Positions 16,909 to 25,272 of a DNA stretch of 34,819 bases are shown in pieces. The stretch spans positions 1 through 34,819 of the forward strand of contig JADGEG010000001.1 in the NCBI GenBank assembly GCA_016744485.1. Direction: 5' to 3'. This DNA comes from Arcobacter sp. Lineage in GTDB: Bacteria > Campylobacterota > Campylobacteria > Campylobacterales > Arcobacteraceae. The notes below the pieces were generated by a model. The model was not told the DNA's origin, ran no database searches, and saw only the letters and a program-made list of their open reading frames with translations. How positions within the stretch are numbered: position 1 is the stretch's first letter; each line of letters begins with the position of its first letter. Made by a program: the position numbers and the translations under genes.

Positions 16909-16929
16909 TTATGTTTTTTCTATAAATTT
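16888..16929. terminator. Palindrome across two convergent stop codons, candidate bidirectional terminator
   Basis: Perfect 16-bp arms, AAATTTATAGAAAAAA (16888-16903) and its complement (16914-16929), flank a 10-base centre that is itself nearly symmetric. For the rightward transcript the second arm runs into a T-rich stretch. The arms encode the C-termini of both genes: KFIEKI on the plus strand and KFIEKT on the minus strand. The stem is AT-rich, so termination strength is uncertain, but the position is what a shared terminator needs. Confidence 0.65.
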
Positions 16930-19188
16930 TTTATTTTCAGTATTTTGAACTATTAGTTTAGCAATTTCATCAGTTTTTAAGGCTTCATCATTAGTTTGTG
17001 CAGCTATTGAAGCATTTTCTTGAGTTTGTTGATCTAAAGAAGTTATTGCATCATTTATTTGTTCAATTCCTACTTGTTGTTCTTTAGATGCTTGTTCCAC
17101 ATCTACAATTAGTTTAATAGTTTTAGATATATTATTATTTAATTCCTCATAACCTACAATCATTTTATTTGAAGTTACTTTTCCTTCATTTGCTTTATTT
17201 GTAGCATTGGTAACAAGAGATTTTATTTCATTTGCAGCATCAGCACTTCTTGTAGCAAGATTTCTAACTTCTTGCGCAACAACAGCAAAACCTTTTCCAG
17301 CTTCACCAGCAGTTGCAGCTTCAACTGCTGCATTTAAAGATAATATATTTGTTTGAAATGCTATTTCATCTATTATACTAATAGATGCATTTATTTGATT
17401 AACATGTTCATTTATATCATTCATAGCTTTTGTTGTTTGTTTTGCTAATTCTTGCCCATCATTTACGGAGTTTGTTACTTCTTTAGCAAATTTTGACATT
17501 TGAGTAACATTATTTACATTACTTGAAACTATACTTGTAATTTCTTCTACAGCAGCAGCTGTTTCTTCTAAAGAAGCTGCTGCTTGATTTGAGTTATTAT
17601 TTAACTGTGCAACATTTTCTAATAATATATCACTAGAATTATCTAATGTTGTTCCATTTATTTTATTTTCAATAAGCATAGTTGTAATTGAAGAACCTAA
17701 AGAATTAACACCTTGTGCTAATTTTAAAAAATGTTTTTTAATTTCTTCTGTTCCTACCTTATTTGTATAATCGTAATTTGAATATCTGTCTAACACTTTT
17801 AAAACATTATTAATATTCTTTTCCATATTTTCGACCATTGTATTAAGTAAGTTTGTTAATTCTTGTAATGCTGGATTATTACATTCTATATCAACTCTTT
17901 TTGATAGGTCACCTTGTTCAAAATCTTTTAATACAAGAATAGTAGCTTGTATAACTTTTTTTTCGTTTTCAATTTCAATTTTAGTTTTTTCTATATTTTC
18001 ATTAACAAGTTCTGCCATTATTCCTATTTCATCATTATATTGTTTTTTTAAAAGTTGTGTATCATTGTTTTGTCGATTTAAATATTTAAAAAATTCCAAT
18101 AAACCATTTTTAAAATCATTTAAAGGCTTAATTATATTTTTTGTAACAATTATATATGTAATAAAACTTATTAAAAAAGATAAAACAACAGATATAAGTA
18201 TAATTTCGTTTCGAATTGAATTTGGAGTTAATAATATTTCTGCTTCATCTATTTCACTTAATATTGCCCATTTTATATCTTCATCTATGTTAATGGATGA
18301 GTAAGAAGATAAAACTGGATTATTATTATAATCTATTACTATTTTTGTATTTGTTTTTCCATTTAAGGCTTCTTTAGTCGCTTTTGTATCAACTTTTGCA
18401 TTGTTTTTAAATGAAGCTTGTAAACTATGTCCCTTAGGATCTAAATAACTATCACTTCTCATTAAGTTATCCGAACCTACTAAATAATCTTCTTGGGATT
18501 TTCCATAACCAGCTCTTAAGTGCATAATATCATTTATTTTTCGATCAGATATTTGAAGCACTACTATTGCTTCTATTTGGTTTTTTATTAGTATAGGTTT
18601 AGCTACAAACATAGCAGGAGCATTTGCACTGGGCTTATAAGGCTTCATATCTATAAATACTGGTTTTTTATATTTTCTAACTTTTTTCCATGCTTTACCT
18701 AAACCACTATTTTTTAAACTTCCATATTTAAGATTAGTTCCATAGTCACTTTCTTTAGCTTGTGAATACATTACATGACCATTTTTTAAAGAAATTATAA
18801 AAATATCATAATATCCATATTCTTTAGCAAATTTTTGAAAAAAATCTTCATGTTTTTTTGTTATTGTTTTTGTTAATTCATGTTTTATTGGATAATTTTC
18901 ATTATCTTTTACACTTAATCGTTTATATATAAAATTTAAATCTTTAATAAAATATTGTATATTTTTAGTTTCTGATATCATCTTGATATCAGAAATATTT
19001 TGATTAAAAAAATTTTTTATTTGTTTTGTTTTTACATCTCGTGCTGAAGTTAAGATATCATAACTTTTATTAATCAAGGAACTTGTAACCGTAGATATTG
19101 TTATTGCACCTACAACTAAAGATAGTACAAATAAAGCACTTATTAAAATAATGATAATTTTAGTTTTTATAGATACATCTTTAAACAT
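16909..19188 (-). CDS. Methyl-accepting chemotaxis protein with periplasmic Cache domain
   Basis: This 759-residue chemoreceptor has transmembrane helices at about 10-33 and 328-349 enclosing a roughly 290-residue periplasmic region. That region looks like a double Cache sensor, with the typical EDYLVGSDNLMRSDSYL near 233-249. HAMP-like segments follow (about 350-460), then the signalling domain with the near-invariant hairpin tip IDEIAFQTNILSLNAAVEAA (606-625) and EAGKGFAVVAQEVRNLATRS. It should cluster at a pole and signal through CheW and CheA. No CheR-docking pentapeptide is seen at the C-terminus. The ligand is unknown. ATG at 19188 has AAAGG upstream and a strong promoter. Confidence 0.96.
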   Translation of the reverse strand: MFKDVSIKTKIIIILISALFVLSLVVGAITISTVTSSLINKSYDILTSARDVKTKQIKNFFNQNISDIKMISETKNIQYFIKDLNFIYKRLSVKDNENYPIKHELTKTITKKHEDFFQKFAKEYGYYDIFIISLKNGHVMYSQAKESDYGTNLKYGSLKNSGLGKAWKKVRKYKKPVFIDMKPYKPSANAPAMFVAKPILIKNQIEAIVVLQISDRKINDIMHLRAGYGKSQEDYLVGSDNLMRSDSYLDPKGHSLQASFKNNAKVDTKATKEALNGKTNTKIVIDYNNNPVLSSYSSINIDEDIKWAILSEIDEAEILLTPNSIRNEIILISVVLSFLISFITYIIVTKNIIKPLNDFKNGLLEFFKYLNRQNNDTQLLKKQYNDEIGIMAELVNENIEKTKIEIENEKKVIQATILVLKDFEQGDLSKRVDIECNNPALQELTNLLNTMVENMEKNINNVLKVLDRYSNYDYTNKVGTEEIKKHFLKLAQGVNSLGSSITTMLIENKINGTTLDNSSDILLENVAQLNNNSNQAAASLEETAAAVEEITSIVSSNVNNVTQMSKFAKEVTNSVNDGQELAKQTTKAMNDINEHVNQINASISIIDEIAFQTNILSLNAAVEAATAGEAGKGFAVVAQEVRNLATRSADAANEIKSLVTNATNKANEGKVTSNKMIVGYEELNNNISKTIKLIVDVEQASKEQQVGIEQINDAITSLDQQTQENASIAAQTNDEALKTDEIAKLIVQNTENKKFIEKT
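18969..18995. repeat. Perfect 12-bp inverted repeat inside the chemoreceptor gene
   Basis: Arms TTTCTGATATCA and TGATATCAGAAA are separated by 3 bases. They cover codons 65-73 (SDIKMISE), about 200 nt into the mRNA. No T-tract follows on the coding strand, so it is not a normal terminator. Confidence 0.9.
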
Positions 19189-19213
19189 TAATTTACCTTT
19201 AAATTTTTTAATA

Positions 19214-19242
19214 ATTATATCTAGTTTTTATATATATTGCAA
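19214..19242 (-). promoter_or_regulatory. Promoter of the chemoreceptor gene
   Basis: On the minus strand TTGCAA (19242-19237), exactly 17 bp of spacer and TATAAT (19219-19214) form a near-consensus sigma-70 promoter 26 bp before the ATG. This one has a good -35 and no TG extension, unlike most others in the window. It is not a sigma-28 (FliA) type promoter. Confidence 0.7.
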
Positions 19243-19275
19243 ATATTATTATATTTTAATTTTGGTATTTAGTTT

Positions 19276-20235
19276 TTAAGAAAAGTTTTTATTATTATAA
19301 TATTCAATAGCTAATCTCCCAATCATAGCAGCATTATCACTACAGTATTTTATTTTTGATAGATGTAAATTTGTATTATGTTTATGACATAAATTATTTA
19401 TTTTATTTCTAAGTTTTATATTAGCACTAGCTCCTCCTACAATTGCAAAATTTAAAGGAGTATTTGTTTTAAATAATTTTGTAACTTTTTGTAGTAAATG
19501 CTCAATTGCAATATTTTGAAAAGATGCACAAAGGTCTTCTTTGTCTTTTTGACTTAAAATATTTTTTTCTTGTTTTAATTTTTCAATTTTTAATCTAATA
19601 GCATTTTTTAATCCAGAATACGAAAAAGCTATTTTTGAACTTTGTTTCAAAGGAATAGGCAAAGAAAACCTATTTTCATCTCCTTTTTTAGCATATTGTT
19701 CAACTATAGGACCCCCTGGATAAGATAAATCTAACATCTTAGCTACTTTGTCAAAACTTTCTCCAAATGAATCATCTAAAGTAGAAGCAATAATTTTTGT
19801 TTCTTTATAAGATTTTGCTTCAATAATTTGTGTATGTCCACCAGAAACCAATAAAATACACATAGGAAATATTTCTTTTTTTTCTATAAAAAGTGAATAA
19901 ATATGCCCTGTTAAATGATTAATATTAATTAAAGGTATTTTTAAACTTAAACTTAATGCTTTAGCCATCATAATGCCTTGGGCTAAACTTATAGATAAAC
20001 CAGGTTCATTTGTAACTGCAATAGCTTTTAAGGATGGAAAATATTCTTTACACTCAATGAGTATATCAGGTAAAGTTTTTACATGTAGCCTTGAAGCTAA
20101 TTCGGGTACAACTCCTCCATAAATACTATGTTCATTTTCTTGTGATATTTTTTTATGATAAATTAATTGTAAAGTTTTAATACAAGTTATTGCAATGGAA
20201 CTATCATCACAAGAACTTTCTATACTTAAAATCAT
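19276..20235 (-). CDS. tsaD: tRNA N6-threonylcarbamoyladenosine transferase TsaD
   Basis: The 319-residue protein is a little shorter than the usual 335-340. The N-terminal ASKHA signature reads MILSIESSCDDSSIAI. The metal ligands are His107 and His111 in NHLTGHIYSLF, the phosphate loop LVSGGHTQI follows, and a late Asp sits in YCSDNAAMIGRLA. With TsaB, TsaC and TsaE it makes the t6A modification at position 37 of ANN-decoding tRNAs. It is the last gene of the leftward cdsA-dxr-orf-orf-tsaD cluster, 16 bp after the DUF1566-type gene. No strong ribosome site is visible. Confidence 0.96.
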   Translation of the reverse strand: MILSIESSCDDSSIAITCIKTLQLIYHKKISQENEHSIYGGVVPELASRLHVKTLPDILIECKEYFPSLKAIAVTNEPGLSISLAQGIMMAKALSLSLKIPLININHLTGHIYSLFIEKKEIFPMCILLVSGGHTQIIEAKSYKETKIIASTLDDSFGESFDKVAKMLDLSYPGGPIVEQYAKKGDENRFSLPIPLKQSSKIAFSYSGLKNAIRLKIEKLKQEKNILSQKDKEDLCASFQNIAIEHLLQKVTKLFKTNTPLNFAIVGGASANIKLRNKINNLCHKHNTNLHLSKIKYCSDNAAMIGRLAIEYYNNKNFS

Positions 20236-20251
20236 ATTTTTATTTTTTTCA

Positions 20252-20680
20252 TTATTTTATATTTCTTACACATCTAATGTATTTTTTTTTATCTCTATTA
20301 TCAAAATATGCTGTACCACTTATAAAATTCATATAATCAGCATAAAACCAAAATGTACGCCAATGAGCTTTTAAAGCCCAATATCCTGATGGAACATTGT
20401 ATTTAAAAGCTTTATTTATATAAGTTTTTTCATTTGTTTTATCTACTATTAATTTTAATTCTTTAATTGTAGGAACTCTCCAGTTAGAATAATTAGATTT
20501 TTTTAAAGTTAAACAATAATTTTGCACTTTTTTATGTGTAATTTGTACTTTTAGTACAGATATATCATCTATCCACATTAGTTTATTTTGTTTATCAATA
20601 ACTATTGCAATAGTATTTTTTCTTAATAAATTATTTGCAAATAATAAATTACTAAGTAAAAAAAACAATATATATTTCAT
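20252..20680 (-). CDS. DUF1566 (Lcl C-terminal-like) exported protein
   Basis: The 142-residue protein has an N-terminal Sec signal peptide (MKYILFFLLSNLLFANN). The rest fits a DUF1566 domain: DKQNKLMWIDD, then NYSNWRVPTIKELKLIVD, then a Trp/Tyr-rich part (GYWALKAHWRTFWFYADYMN) and the terminal YIRCVR. Two Cys (about 56 and 137) could form a disulphide. It overlaps the upstream small gene by 4 bp (ATGA). Function is unknown; the domain is common in secreted and surface proteins. In Campylobacter jejuni the place between dxr and tsaD holds the peptidoglycan carboxypeptidase gene pgp1 (from memory), but this protein is not a peptidase by sequence. Confidence 0.8.
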   Translation of the reverse strand: MKYILFFLLSNLLFANNLLRKNTIAIVIDKQNKLMWIDDISVLKVQITHKKVQNYCLTLKKSNYSNWRVPTIKELKLIVDKTNEKTYINKAFKYNVPSGYWALKAHWRTFWFYADYMNFISGTAYFDNRDKKKYIRCVRNIK

Positions 20681-20958
20681 TGTTTTTCTTTAATATTAAA
20701 TCTATTTTTTTGCAAAGAAGACAATACCTTATTATCAAGTAATTCTATACTAAGAATATAGTTTTCTTTATAAACTAGCCCTACTAATTCTTTGCATGGT
20801 TTTTCTTGATTTTTATTATAATCTGTAGTTTCTTTCCATTGCTCAAATTTTTTATCATATATTCTAATAATATCTTTTTCAAATGACACTCTTGTATATA
20901 TAAAATAAATTACTAAAATAAATAAAAAGCTAAAAGGTAATAATAAATCAAGACTCAC
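20677..20958 (-). CDS. Small single-pass membrane protein, unknown function
   Basis: The 93-residue protein has one transmembrane helix at about residues 5-23 (LLPFSFLFILVIYFIYTRV), followed by a charged tail. I do not recognise a family. The start is GTG at 20958, inside the end of dxr (11-bp overlap), and the stop overlaps the next ATG as ATGA. These tight junctions argue that it is a real, translated gene of the operon. Its co-translation with an exported DUF1566 protein suggests the two may work together in the envelope. Confidence 0.7.
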   Translation of the reverse strand: MSLDLLLPFSFLFILVIYFIYTRVSFEKDIIRIYDKKFEQWKETTDYNKNQEKPCKELVGLVYKENYILSIELLDNKVLSSLQKNRFNIKEKQ

Positions 20959-22015
20959 AATAAACTCTTACTTCTTTGTCAATTTCAAAAAGTTCATCTA
21001 TGCTTTTAGCATGTATATATGAAAATTTACTTAAAGCTTCTAGTGTGATCTTACTAATATCTAAAAAAGAAATTTTTGAGTTTAAAAACTTTGAAACAGC
21101 TATTTCATTCGCTGCATTTAAAACAACACCTAAATGTGGATTATCTAGTATATAGTCTTTAATTTCCCACATAGGATATCTTTTAGAGCTAATTTTTTCA
21201 AATGTTAACGAGTCAATCTCTAATAAATTTACATGTTCTAAAATTTTTTCATCAACTACATCTTTTAAAGCATAAGAAATTGGAAGTTGCATATTAGCAT
21301 TTGCAATATGGGCTGTTGTGCTACCATCTTTAAAATTAATTATTCCATGTACTAAAGACTGTTTTTCAATTACTGCATCTAATTTTTTTGTATTAAATAA
21401 ATGTTTCGCTTCAAGTAATTCGTATAATTTATTTGTCATAGTAGCTGAGTCAATAGTGATTTTATCTCCCATTGACCAATTTGGATGCTTTAATGCTTCT
21501 TTTATACTTACATTTTTTAATTCTTCTAAAGGGTAATCTCTAAAAGAACCTCCTGAAGCTGTTATTATCATAGAGTGAACTTTTTTATCTTGTAATAAGT
21601 ACCATAAAGCAAAATGTTCTGAATCAATAGGTATTAAATCATCACATTTTAAAAATTCACCAGCTACGACTAAAGATTCTTTATTTGCAAGGCATAATTG
21701 TTTTTCACATTCAATAGTTTTTAAAGATGGTCTTAGACCAAAAAAACCACTCAAAGCATTTAAAACTTTTTTTGATTTTGCTTTTTCAATGATTTCTAAT
21801 ATAGCATTTTCTCCTGCTGTAACAGAAGTGTGATTAACTTTATAAATATCATTTTTTGAAGCAATGACTACAAATGATGGTTTAAATATCTTAATTTGTT
21901 TATTTAATAAATCAATATTTTTACCAGCAACTAATACTTCTATATTTATATTAAACTTTTTTGCAAGTTTTAAAGTATTAATTCCAATTGAACCAGTACT
22001 TCCTAATAAAATCAA
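20948..22015 (-). CDS. dxr: 1-deoxy-D-xylulose 5-phosphate reductoisomerase
   Basis: The 355-residue protein carries out the committed step of the MEP isoprenoid pathway, turning DXP into MEP with NADPH. The N-terminal NADPH motif is LLGSTGSIGINTL. LANKESLVVAG, PIDSEHFALWYLL (metal-binding Asp and Glu), the flexible loop around TASGGSFRDYP, and HPNWSMGDKITIDSATMTNK are all typical. The start is TTG at 22015 in a TTGA overlap with the cdsA stop; the protein would otherwise lose its dinucleotide-binding motif. cdsA-dxr adjacency is common in bacteria. Confidence 0.97.
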   Translation of the reverse strand: MILLGSTGSIGINTLKLAKKFNINIEVLVAGKNIDLLNKQIKIFKPSFVVIASKNDIYKVNHTSVTAGENAILEIIEKAKSKKVLNALSGFFGLRPSLKTIECEKQLCLANKESLVVAGEFLKCDDLIPIDSEHFALWYLLQDKKVHSMIITASGGSFRDYPLEELKNVSIKEALKHPNWSMGDKITIDSATMTNKLYELLEAKHLFNTKKLDAVIEKQSLVHGIINFKDGSTTAHIANANMQLPISYALKDVVDEKILEHVNLLEIDSLTFEKISSKRYPMWEIKDYILDNPHLGVVLNAANEIAVSKFLNSKISFLDISKITLEALSKFSYIHAKSIDELFEIDKEVRVYCES

Positions 22016-22770
22016 AGTACAGCTCTTAAAATAACTAACATTATAACACCAGCAAATAAAAAACCATCAGTTCTATCTAAAACTCCACCATGTCCAGGTA
22101 AAATATCGCCACTATCTTTTACATTTGCCTCTCTTTTTAAATACGATTCAAATAAATCTCCAAATATAGATGAAAGAGCAACAAACAATGAGATAATTAA
22201 GGCACCTATATAAGATAATTCACTTAAAGCAAATAAAGGACCTAACAATGATGCAAATACAATTCCACCTATTACACCTTCTATAGTTTTTTTAGGACTA
22301 GTTTCACAAAATTTTGTTTTTCCAAAAGCTCGTCCAATATAATATGCTCCTATATCAGTAGAAGCTACTATAAATAAAATCCACCATAAAACTTGCATTC
22401 CAAATTCACTATATAAAGTAAACAAAAATAAAAATGAAGCAAGAGGATACAATATAACTAAAATTATTTTTTTATCTATTTTTTTTGAATATGCTAAGAT
22501 GGAGGCATAAACGATGATAATAAAAGCTAATAAATCAAAAGCTTGAGGATAGAAATATATAAGTATCCATGCAATACTAGCGAATTGGTATGCACTATTA
22601 TCTTCAATACTAAATAATTTCATAGCTTCGCTAATGCCTATTAGCATAATAATTCCTAAAAATATCCAAGTAAGAAACAAAGTGTCTATTAGGCTAACAA
22701 GAGAAAACACTGCAAAAAGAACTAAGGCTGTTTTTATTCTAAGTGAACTGTCTTTTATTATATCTAACAT
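22012..22770 (-). CDS. cdsA: Phosphatidate cytidylyltransferase (CDP-diglyceride synthase)
   Basis: This 252-residue integral membrane enzyme makes CDP-diacylglycerol from phosphatidate and CTP for phospholipid synthesis. Around seven hydrophobic segments are visible. The C-terminal family signature is present: DLFESYLKREANVKDSGD followed by LPGHGGVLDRTDG. ATG at 22770 has AAGG 8 bp upstream, and a TGTTAAAAT promoter sits at 22798-22806. It overlaps dxr by 4 bp. Confidence 0.95.
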   Translation of the reverse strand: MLDIIKDSSLRIKTALVLFAVFSLVSLIDTLFLTWIFLGIIMLIGISEAMKLFSIEDNSAYQFASIAWILIYFYPQAFDLLAFIIIVYASILAYSKKIDKKIILVILYPLASFLFLFTLYSEFGMQVLWWILFIVASTDIGAYYIGRAFGKTKFCETSPKKTIEGVIGGIVFASLLGPLFALSELSYIGALIISLFVALSSIFGDLFESYLKREANVKDSGDILPGHGGVLDRTDGFLFAGVIMLVILRAVL

Positions 22771-22797
22771 AAGGAGAACCTTTTCATATTTTTTTTT

Positions 22798-22803
22798 ATT
22801 TTA
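22798..22803 (-). promoter_or_regulatory. Candidate extended -10 promoter of cdsA-dxr operon
   Basis: The minus strand reads TGTTAAAAT (core 22803-22798), 27 bp before the cdsA ATG, in the gap after the solute-binding-protein gene. The same nine bases form the rimO -10. Confidence 0.45.
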
Positions 22804-22815
22804 ACATTACTTTAC

Positions 22816-24339
22816 TTATTCTTTAATCCATTCTTTTTGATTGTGCATTATTCCAGTAAGTGAGGGCTGAATATTTTTTATATTTTTATTTACAGCTAGT
22901 ATTGAGTTTGGTATGTATAAAAATAAATAGGCTAAATCATCTGTTATTATTTTAAATATTTGTTTATTTATTTTGGCTAATTTTGTTTTATTTATGGTAC
23001 TAGATGCTTTTTCTATTAATTTATCTACTTGTTTATTTTTGTATCCTGTGAAATTAAAAGCTCCTAACTTATTTGATTGGCTATGCCATAGAGGTCTCGC
23101 ATCTGGCATTAAAGGTAAACTCCAAGCTAAAAGTAAGCTTTCAAAATTTCTTGGATGAACTATGGTATTTAAAAAAGCTTGCCATTGCATAACTTTGATT
23201 TTCATTTTTACAGATACTTTTTCTAATTGATGTTGTAATATCTGTGCAGCATATATTCTTGTAGATCCTCCTGTATTTGTATGTATTTCAAAAGTAAAAG
23301 GATTATTTTGATCATATCCAGCTTCTTTTAAAAGCTGTTTTGCTTTTTTAATATTTTGTTTTATAGGTTTTACTTTGTCATTAAATGCAAAACTTTTAGG
23401 TAAAAATGGTCCCGTACATATCTTGCCATGTCCAAAAAATAAAATATCTATTAATTCTTGTCTATTTATTGCTAAAGATAAAGCTTGTCTTATTTTTATA
23501 TTTTGGAATTTTTTATTATTTAAATTAAAAGCTAAATAAGCATAAGAAGAGCTAGGTCTTTCTATGATTTTATAATTATTTCTAAATTCTTCATTAATTT
23601 GTCTATCAACTTGTAATGGCATTAATGAAGCAATATCTAGTTTGTTTTGTTTTAACATTAAAAAAGTTGTTACAGGATCTGGTAAGTATTTATAATGTAT
23701 TTCATTTATTTTTGCTTTGCCATCAAAATAATCTTTAAAAGCATATAGTTTAATATCTTGTCCAGCTTTAAAACTTTTTAATGTATAAGCTCCTGTGCCA
23801 ATTGGATGTTTGTTAAAAGAACTTGTCATTAGATTTTTTTCATTTTTTAATATATGGTAAGGAATAATTCCTACCATCCAAATTTCTAAAGCTTTAAAAT
23901 AAGGTTCTGTATAAATAATCTCAATTGTATACTTATCTATTTTATTTACTTCTTTTACTTTATCATAATTTGATAATATAGAATTTACATTTTTTTTATT
24001 TTTAATTTGTTCATATGTAAAAATTACATCATCTGCTGTAAATTCAACCCCATCATGCCATAATACATTTTGCTTTAATTTTATATTTAGCTTTGTTTTT
24101 GTCTTAAATTTATAAGATTTAGCTAAATCTAGTTTAATATTTCCATCTTTATCATAAGTTAATAAAGAATTAAAAATCCATTGTTCAATTTCACTACTAG
24201 CACTATCACTTGATAAAATTGGATTTAATCTACTAGGACTTGAACTAATTGATAAATTTAAAGTATTAGCTTGTAAATATGATAAATATAAAAATATATT
24301 TAAGTTAAAAAAAAGTATTTTTAAGGTTTTATTTTTCAT
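22816..24339 (-). CDS. Peptide/nickel-type ABC transporter substrate-binding protein (SBP family 5)
   Basis: From ATG at 24339 the protein has 507 residues and a signal peptide (MKNKTLKILFFNLNIFLYLS). It matches family 5 binding proteins: RLNPILSSDSASSEIEQWIF, NVLWHDGVEFTADDVIFTYE, PIGTGAYTLKSFKAGQDIKL, IRQALSLAINRQELIDILF and the late LLLAWSLPLMPDARPLWHS. The frame extends upstream into rpsI, but those codons are antisense-free read-through of the ribosomal gene's 3' region and precede the signal peptide, so I reject them. No permease or ATPase gene adjoins it, so it is an orphan receptor. It has no evident ribosome site, and a possible -10 lies only 5 bp before the ATG. The ligand is unknown. 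Confidence 0.9.
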   Translation of the reverse strand: MKNKTLKILFFNLNIFLYLSYLQANTLNLSISSSPSRLNPILSSDSASSEIEQWIFNSLLTYDKDGNIKLDLAKSYKFKTKTKLNIKLKQNVLWHDGVEFTADDVIFTYEQIKNKKNVNSILSNYDKVKEVNKIDKYTIEIIYTEPYFKALEIWMVGIIPYHILKNEKNLMTSSFNKHPIGTGAYTLKSFKAGQDIKLYAFKDYFDGKAKINEIHYKYLPDPVTTFLMLKQNKLDIASLMPLQVDRQINEEFRNNYKIIERPSSSYAYLAFNLNNKKFQNIKIRQALSLAINRQELIDILFFGHGKICTGPFLPKSFAFNDKVKPIKQNIKKAKQLLKEAGYDQNNPFTFEIHTNTGGSTRIYAAQILQHQLEKVSVKMKIKVMQWQAFLNTIVHPRNFESLLLAWSLPLMPDARPLWHSQSNKLGAFNFTGYKNKQVDKLIEKASSTINKTKLAKINKQIFKIITDDLAYLFLYIPNSILAVNKNIKNIQPSLTGIMHNQKEWIKE

Positions 24340-24344
24340 AATAT

Positions 24345-24350
24345 ATTTTA
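24345..24350 (-). promoter_or_regulatory. Candidate -10 giving a leaderless transcript
   Basis: The minus strand reads TGCTAAAAT with core at 24350-24345. Only five bases separate it from the ATG at 24339, so transcription would begin at or next to the start codon. This fits the lack of a ribosome site. Confidence 0.35.
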
Positions 24351-24363
24351 GCAAAAAGAACAT

Positions 24364-24394
24364 AAAAAAAGGAGCCATTTGCATGACTCCTTTT
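24364..24394 (-). terminator. Intrinsic terminator of rplM-rpsI
   Basis: In the leftward transcript AAAAGGAGTCAT pairs with ATGGCTCCTTTT (12 bp, one G-U), closed by a GCAA tetraloop of the GNRA type and followed by seven T. The single wobble is a mismatch in the rightward sense, so the element is directed at the ribosomal operon. Confidence 0.9.
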
Positions 24395-24421
24395 GTAAAA
24401 AATAGATTTCTCTTTTGTATT

Positions 24422-24811
24422 TTATCTTTTTGAAAACTGTGTAGATTTTCTTGCTTTTTTTCTTCCGTATTTTTTTCTCTCAACAGATCTTGCATCTCTT
24501 GTTAATAAACCATAAGGTTTTAATACAGTTCTAAATTGTTCATCATAAGCCACTAATGCTCTTGAAATACCATGCCTAACAGCATCTGCTTGTGCAGAAT
24601 AACCACCACCAAGAGTTTTAATTACAAGATTAACTGAAGTGATTTGTTTAGATACTTCTAAAGGTTGCATTACTCTTTTTTTAATAGCTTCTAAACCACC
24701 TAACCACTCATCTAATGTTTCACCATTAATACTTACTTGTCCATTTCCATTTTCTAACCAAACTTTAGCTACAGCAGTTTTTCTTCTTCCAGTTGCATAT
24801 ACTTTTGCCAT
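24422..24811 (-). CDS. rpsI: 30S ribosomal protein uS9
   Basis: The 129-residue protein has the family length and motifs: YATGRRKTAVAKVWL, GGGYSAQADAVRHGISRAL, LLTRDARSVERKKYGRKKAR, and the basic C-terminal tail ending in SKR that reaches the P-site tRNA. The start overlaps the rplM stop by one base (TAATG), giving tight coupling. A clear intrinsic terminator follows 28 bp after its stop. Confidence 0.99.
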   Translation of the reverse strand: MAKVYATGRRKTAVAKVWLENGNGQVSINGETLDEWLGGLEAIKKRVMQPLEVSKQITSVNLVIKTLGGGYSAQADAVRHGISRALVAYDEQFRTVLKPYGLLTRDARSVERKKYGRKKARKSTQFSKR

Positions 24812-25236
24812 TAGTTTTGTCCTTTAATTTGTGCAGTGTGAGGATGTTGCTCATCTGCATATACTTTTAATTTTTTTAACATAACTTTACCAAGTTTAGT
24901 TTTTGGTAACATTCCTCTTGTTGCTAACTTATAAAGTTTTTCAGGATTATTAGCAAACATATCAGACATTTTGTGAGTTTTTGTACTTCCAAAATAACCT
25001 GAATGGGTATAATAATTTTTATCTTCTAATTTTACACCTGTAAATTTTGCTTTACTGGCATTTATAATAATGACATTATCTCCACAATCTACATGTGGTG
25101 TAAAATAAGGCTTATTTTTCCCTCTTAAGATAGAAGCAACTTGAGTAATAATTCTTCCAAAGACTTGATCTTTAGCATCTATTACTACCCAACCTCTAGT
25201 TATTTCACTGGCTTTTGCCATTTGAGTAAATTTCAT
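24811..25236 (-). CDS. rplM: 50S ribosomal protein uL13
   Basis: The 141-residue protein matches L13 throughout: WVVIDAKDQVFGRIITQVAS, LRGKNKPYFTPHVDCGDNVI, NASKAKFTGVKLEDKNYYTH and the LATRGMLPKTKLGKVMLKKL signature. The MKFTQ start is preceded by GGAGA at good spacing. It is the first gene of the two-gene rplM-rpsI operon. Confidence 0.99.
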   Translation of the reverse strand: MKFTQMAKASEITRGWVVIDAKDQVFGRIITQVASILRGKNKPYFTPHVDCGDNVIIINASKAKFTGVKLEDKNYYTHSGYFGSTKTHKMSDMFANNPEKLYKLATRGMLPKTKLGKVMLKKLKVYADEQHPHTAQIKGQN

Positions 25237-25272
25237 TTATCTTCTCCGTTTAAATTAATGAGGTGAGATATT

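Noticed and set aside
24340..24495. Longer N-terminus for the solute-binding protein, starting inside rpsI
   Set aside because: It would place 52 residues before a clear signal peptide and read through the rpsI 3' end and its terminator in another frame.
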